NCBI GenBank assembly: GCA_024278655.1
Contig: JAJRSV010000466.1
Span: 1 to 10,078, forward strand
Direction of reading: 5' to 3'
From: Bacteroidota bacterium
GTDB taxonomy: Bacteria > Bacteroidota > Ignavibacteria > Ignavibacteriales > Ignavibacteriaceae
Length of the DNA stretch: 10,078 nucleotides
In this document: positions 7,885 to 10,078 of the stretch, in pieces
Layout: each line of letters opens with the position of its first letter
How positions within the stretch are numbered: the first letter of the stretch is position 1
The notes under the pieces: generated by a model
The model's input: only the letters and a program-made list of their open reading frames with translations
Database searches by the model: none
What the model was told of the DNA's origin: nothing
Program-made: the position numbers and the translations under genes

Positions 7885-9297
7885 ATGGTTGACGAGAAAA
7901 AAGGCAAAATTATACAAGTAATCGGTCCCGTCGTAGATATTGAATTTGAAGAGGGACACCTTCCTGACATATACATCGCAGTTAGAATTCCCCGAACAAC
8001 CACCGAAGGGGTGGAAGATGAATTGATTTGTGAAGTGCAACAGCACCTTGGCGAAGACAGAGTCCGTACTGTTGCAATGGATTCAACCGATGGCTTGGTA
8101 AGAGGAATGGATGCATTCGATACAGGCGAACCGATCTCGGTTCCGGTTGGTCCGGCTACTTTAGGCAGATTGATAAACGTTATCGGAAAAGGAATTGATG
8201 GTTTAGGCGAAATTAAATCGGAAAAAAGATATCCCATTCACAGACCTGCACCTGCTTTCCGTAATCTTTCAACACAAAATGAGATGTTCGAAACTGGATT
8301 AAAAGTTGTTGATCTTCTCGAACCGTATTCGAAAGGTGGAAAAACAGGTTTGTTCGGTGGTGCAGGTGTTGGTAAAACAGTTATTATTATGGAACTTATC
8401 CATAACATTGCACAGCAGCACGGCGGTTACTCGGTTTTCTCAGGTGTGGGTGAAAGAACCCGTGAGGGAAATGACCTTTGGCTCGAAATGAAGGAATCCG
8501 GTGTGCTCGATAAGACATCACTCGTTTTCGGTCAGATGAATGAACCTCCGGGTGCAAGGTTAAGAGTAGGATTAACAGGATTGACGATTGCCGAATACTT
8601 CAGAGACGAAGAGGGAAGAGACGTTCTGCTGTTTATCGATAATATATTCCGTTTTACACAGGCAGGTTCAGAGGTAAGTGCGCTACTTGGTCGTATGCCT
8701 TCGGCAGTGGGTTACCAGCCGAACCTTGCAACCGAAATGGGTGCGTTGCAGGAAAGAATTACTTCAACCGATAAAGGTTCGATTACGTCTGTGCAGGCAA
8801 TTTACGTTCCTGCTGATGACTTGACTGATCCGGCTCCGGCTGCAGCTTTCTCTCACCTCGATGCTACTACCGTGTTAAGCCGACAGATTGCTGAGCTTGG
8901 TATTTATCCTGCAGTCGATCCGTTAGATTCAACATCAAGAATTCTTGAACCGGGAGTAATCGGTCAGGAACATTACGATGTGGCTAAGAACTGTAAAGAG
9001 ATACTTCAGCATTATAAAGATTTACAGGATATAATTAACATCCTCGGTATGGATGAACTTTCGGATGAAGATAAGCAGATAGTAAGAAGAGCAAGAAGAA
9101 TACAAAGATTCTTCAGTCAGCCGTTCCACGTTGCAGAGCAGTTTACCGGTGTTCCCGGTAAGTATGTTAAGTTGGAAGATACAATTCGCGGCTTTAAGGG
9201 AATTATAGACGGCGAATACGATGACTTGCCCGAAGCAGCGTTCCTTTACGTCGGCACGATTGAAGAAGCTGTTGAAAAAGCTAAGAAGATGAAATAA
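7885..9297 (+). CDS. atpD: F1Fo ATP synthase subunit beta
   Basis: Catalytic beta subunit (470 aa, normal full length) of the F1 head; it makes ATP from ADP and phosphate in rotary catalysis on the cytoplasmic side of the inner membrane. Visible are the beta-barrel N-terminus (GKIIQVIGPVVDIEF), the Walker A loop GGAGVGKT (158-165), the catalytic region GERTREGNDL (189-198, Glu190), Walker B LLFIDNIFRF (248-257, Asp252), ALLGRMPSAVGYQP (266-279), the family signature ending PAVDPLDSTS (342-351 region) and the DELSDED segment (390-396) that contacts gamma/epsilon. ATG at 7885 has a strong AAGGA site. It is followed 2 nt later by atpC, but no other atp gene is adjacent, as in green sulfur bacteria and relatives where atpDC is separate. 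No truncation or missing catalytic residue was seen. Confidence 0.99.
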   Translation: MVDEKKGKIIQVIGPVVDIEFEEGHLPDIYIAVRIPRTTTEGVEDELICEVQQHLGEDRVRTVAMDSTDGLVRGMDAFDTGEPISVPVGPATLGRLINVIGKGIDGLGEIKSEKRYPIHRPAPAFRNLSTQNEMFETGLKVVDLLEPYSKGGKTGLFGGAGVGKTVIIMELIHNIAQQHGGYSVFSGVGERTREGNDLWLEMKESGVLDKTSLVFGQMNEPPGARLRVGLTGLTIAEYFRDEEGRDVLLFIDNIFRFTQAGSEVSALLGRMPSAVGYQPNLATEMGALQERITSTDKGSITSVQAIYVPADDLTDPAPAAAFSHLDATTVLSRQIAELGIYPAVDPLDSTSRILEPGVIGQEHYDVAKNCKEILQHYKDLQDIINILGMDELSDEDKQIVRRARRIQRFFSQPFHVAEQFTGVPGKYVKLEDTIRGFKGIIDGEYDDLPEAAFLYVGTIEEAVEKAKKMK

Positions 9298-9299
9298 AT

Positions 9300-9710
9300 A
9301 TGGCAGATATAAATCTTGAAATAACAACACCCGAAAAGGTAATTTATAAAGATACGGTTGATTCCATCACTGTTCCCGGTACGCTTGGAGGATTCCAGGT
9401 ATTAAAGAATCATGCTCCTTTAATGAGTACGTTCGAAATCGGAATAGTGACGGTAAAGACCGGTGAAAAGGAAGAGCATTTTACAACAGGCGGCGGAACC
9501 GTTGAAGTATTAAATAATAAAATACTTATTCTTGCCGACTCTATGGAAAAGGTTGAAGAGATTGACATCGACAGAGCAGAGCGTGCAAAGAAAAGAGCCG
9601 AGGAAAGATTAGCGATGAAAAACAAAGCCGAAGTTGATGTAGCACGCGCCGAAGCTGCTCTTAAGCGCGCAATGAACAGATTGAAAGCTGTATCGAAATT
9701 TGTAACATGA
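9300..9710 (+). CDS. atpC: F1Fo ATP synthase subunit epsilon
   Basis: Epsilon subunit (136 aa, usual length) of the F1 central stalk; it couples rotation to the c-ring and can inhibit ATP hydrolysis. The N-terminal beta-sandwich (about 1-82) shows LEITTPEKVIY, SITVPGTLGGFQVLKNHAP and a GGGTVEVLNNKILILAD core. The C-terminal helical hairpin (about 87-133) is rich in Ala, Arg, Lys and Glu (DRAERAKKRAEERL, ARAEAALKRAMNRL) and is complete, so the regulatory arm should be functional. It starts 2 nt after atpD and is followed by an intrinsic terminator 41 nt downstream, making atpD-atpC a closed two-gene unit. Confidence 0.97.
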   Translation: MADINLEITTPEKVIYKDTVDSITVPGTLGGFQVLKNHAPLMSTFEIGIVTVKTGEKEEHFTTGGGTVEVLNNKILILADSMEKVEEIDIDRAERAKKRAEERLAMKNKAEVDVARAEAALKRAMNRLKAVSKFVT

Positions 9711-9719
9711 TTCATAAAT

Positions 9720-9732
9720 GCCTCCTCCTCCC
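9720..9732. other. Pyrimidine tract CCTCCTCCTCCC after atpC
   Basis: Three CCT units plus CCC lie 10 nt after the atpC stop. The tract resembles the anti-Shine-Dalgarno sequence on the transcript strand and, read on the other strand, is a GGAGG-rich run. No gene on the minus strand uses it convincingly. It may be chance low-complexity sequence. Confidence 0.35.
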
Positions 9733-9751
9733 AAATAAAGTACTATAGTAT

Positions 9752-9782
9752 AAAAGGATGGTCTTCGTACCATCCTTTTTTT
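9752..9782 (+). terminator. Intrinsic terminator of atpD-atpC
   Basis: An 11-bp perfect stem, AAAAGGATGGT (9752-9762) with ACCATCCTTTT (9769-9779), has a 6-nt loop CTTCGT, and the T-run covers 9776-9782 (seven T). The A-run on the 5' side means that it could also work for transcription arriving from the right. A 10-nt palindrome TACTATAGTA (9741-9750) sits just before it. Confidence 0.92.
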
Positions 9783-9860
9783 ATGGTATGATGAGTCCTG
9801 AGACAAATACGATTAATAAGATAAAAGAGTAACCCGCCTTCACTAAAGAGACTGTTTGAA

Positions 9861-9872
9861 AATTTCGAAATT
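9861..9872. repeat. Perfect 12-nt palindrome AATTTCGAAATT
   Basis: AATTTC followed directly by its reverse complement GAAATT. It has no loop and suits a dimeric protein site or chance in AT-rich DNA better than a hairpin. It adjoins the IS-end-like sequence at 9848-9862. Confidence 0.45.
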
Positions 9873-9879
9873 GAAGCAG

Positions 9880-9899
9880 CCCACAGTTTCAACTGTGGG
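9880..9899. repeat. REP-like palindrome with CCCACAGTT arms
   Basis: CCCACAGTT (9880-9888), TC, AACTGTGGG (9891-9899): a perfect 9-bp inverted repeat, more realistically a 7-bp stem with a 6-nt loop. No T-run follows. Its GC-rich arm bases around an AT-rich centre resemble the short intergenic palindromes that recur in many Bacteroidota-group genomes. Confidence 0.65.
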
Positions 9900-9928
9900 A
9901 ATAAGGGCAAAAAACGTATTAAATATTT

Positions 9929-9944
9929 AACCGTTTTAACGGTT
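9929..9944. repeat. Palindrome with AACCGTT arms
   Basis: AACCGTT (9929-9935), TT, AACGGTT (9938-9944): a perfect 7-bp inverted repeat. It lies 29 nt after the CCCACAGTT palindrome and has the same layout of arms around a short AT centre but a different sequence. Confidence 0.6.
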
Positions 9945-10028
9945 TACAGGATTTTTACAGAAACTCTGAAGCGAACGGGAATTGATGGGTAGGATGAGCC
10001 GCAATGCTGTGTAGTCCCGCTAATATAA

Positions 10029-10042
10029 GTCTCGTTAGAGAC
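10029..10042. repeat. Stem-loop GTCTC-GTTA-GAGAC with conserved-looking tail
   Basis: GTCTC (10029-10033), tetraloop GTTA, GAGAC (10038-10042), followed by GACCTATTTATAG. This stem plus a TATTTATAG-like tail resembles a dispersed repeat type that I recall from Bacteroidota genomes (stem, then a WATNNNTAGAA-like tail); that recollection is not checked. An outer pairing of TCCC (about 10014-10018) with GGGA (10063-10066) may enclose it. Confidence 0.55.
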
Positions 10043-10078
10043 GACCTATTTATAGCACGGCAGGGAACTTCCGTGAAA

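Larger units (their letters stand above)
9783..10078. other. Gene-free region rich in short palindromes, right end of window
   Basis: About 296 nt without a supportable gene on either strand. It holds four or more unrelated short palindromes (listed separately), a sequence like an insertion-sequence end (9848-9862), a 7-nt direct repeat TTTACAG (9943-9949 and 9954-9960) and a 14-codon open frame (9788-9832) with no ribosome site. The sequence runs off the window while still in this texture. The best description is a zone of small dispersed repeats or mobile-element debris; a structured RNA at the far end cannot be excluded. Confidence 0.55.

Noticed and set aside
7872..8237. 121-codon minus-strand open frame within atpD
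   Set aside because: It lies entirely opposite the well-conserved 5' part of atpD, and its product shows no family motif.
9022..9330. 102-codon minus-strand open frame across the atpD/atpC junction
   Set aside because: It is antisense to two conserved genes and has no recognisable domain or ribosome site.
9786..9811. Hammerhead-ribozyme-like run (TGATGAGTCC, then GAC AAA TAC)
   Set aside because: The core resembles CUGAUGA-stem II-GAAA, but the C before UGAUGA is A and the catalytic G of GAAA is A. The flanking stem is only three pairs and there is no credible third stem or cleavage site.
9788..9832. 14-codon open frame (MMSPETNTINKIKE) after the terminator
   Set aside because: It has no ribosome binding site, starts 6 nt after the T-run, and a frame of this length is expected by chance. 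It could be the cut-off start of a disrupted gene, but nothing supports that directly.
9861..10078. CRISPR array
   Set aside because: The palindromes differ in sequence and spacing, and there is no repeated unit with regular spacers.

Overview
The window looks like chromosomal DNA from an Ignavibacteria-type member of the Bacteroidota/Chlorobiota group. The evidence is a C-terminal type IX secretion (T9SS) type A sorting domain with the QNYPNPFNPAT motif, a TonB-dependent receptor with an N-terminal carboxypeptidase-regulatory-like domain, a PorV/PorQ-type outer-membrane barrel, and an atpD-atpC pair detached from the other ATP synthase genes, an arrangement known from green sulfur bacteria and relatives. 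The placement rests on protein motifs read by eye, not on a search.

Region 1 (about 82-7726, + strand) is a five-gene set with almost no spacing: junctions are a 4-nt overlap, a 1-nt gap, a 1-nt overlap and an 8-nt gap. In order it encodes (i) a 510-aa lipoprotein with an Fn3-like N-terminal half, a Ca-binding-like loop and a C-terminal half resembling a GATase1-like/Rossmann fold; (ii) a 933-aa TonB-dependent receptor; (iii) a 326-aa PorV/PorQ-family barrel; (iv) a 362-aa NHL-repeat lipoprotein; and (v) a 411-aa endonuclease/exonuclease/phosphatase-fold enzyme with a T9SS sorting domain. All five carry an export signal, so this is a purely envelope/surface operon. A plausible reading is a surface module in which the enzyme is exported by T9SS (perhaps helped by the local PorV-like protein), processes a phosphoester or nucleic-acid substrate, and the receptor plus lipoproteins bind or import the product. 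The parts are seen; the joint function is inferred.

Region 2 (7727-7884) is a 158-nt intergenic gap with a perfect 23-nt GC-rich palindrome close behind the operon, then an AT-rich stretch that should hold the atpD promoter, ending in a good Shine-Dalgarno site.

Region 3 (7885-9782) is the two-gene atpD-atpC unit (F1 beta and epsilon), both intact, closed by a textbook intrinsic terminator.

Region 4 (9783-10078) holds no convincing gene. It has at least four different short palindromes and an IS-end-like sequence, and looks like an accumulation site for small dispersed repeats. The window ends inside it.
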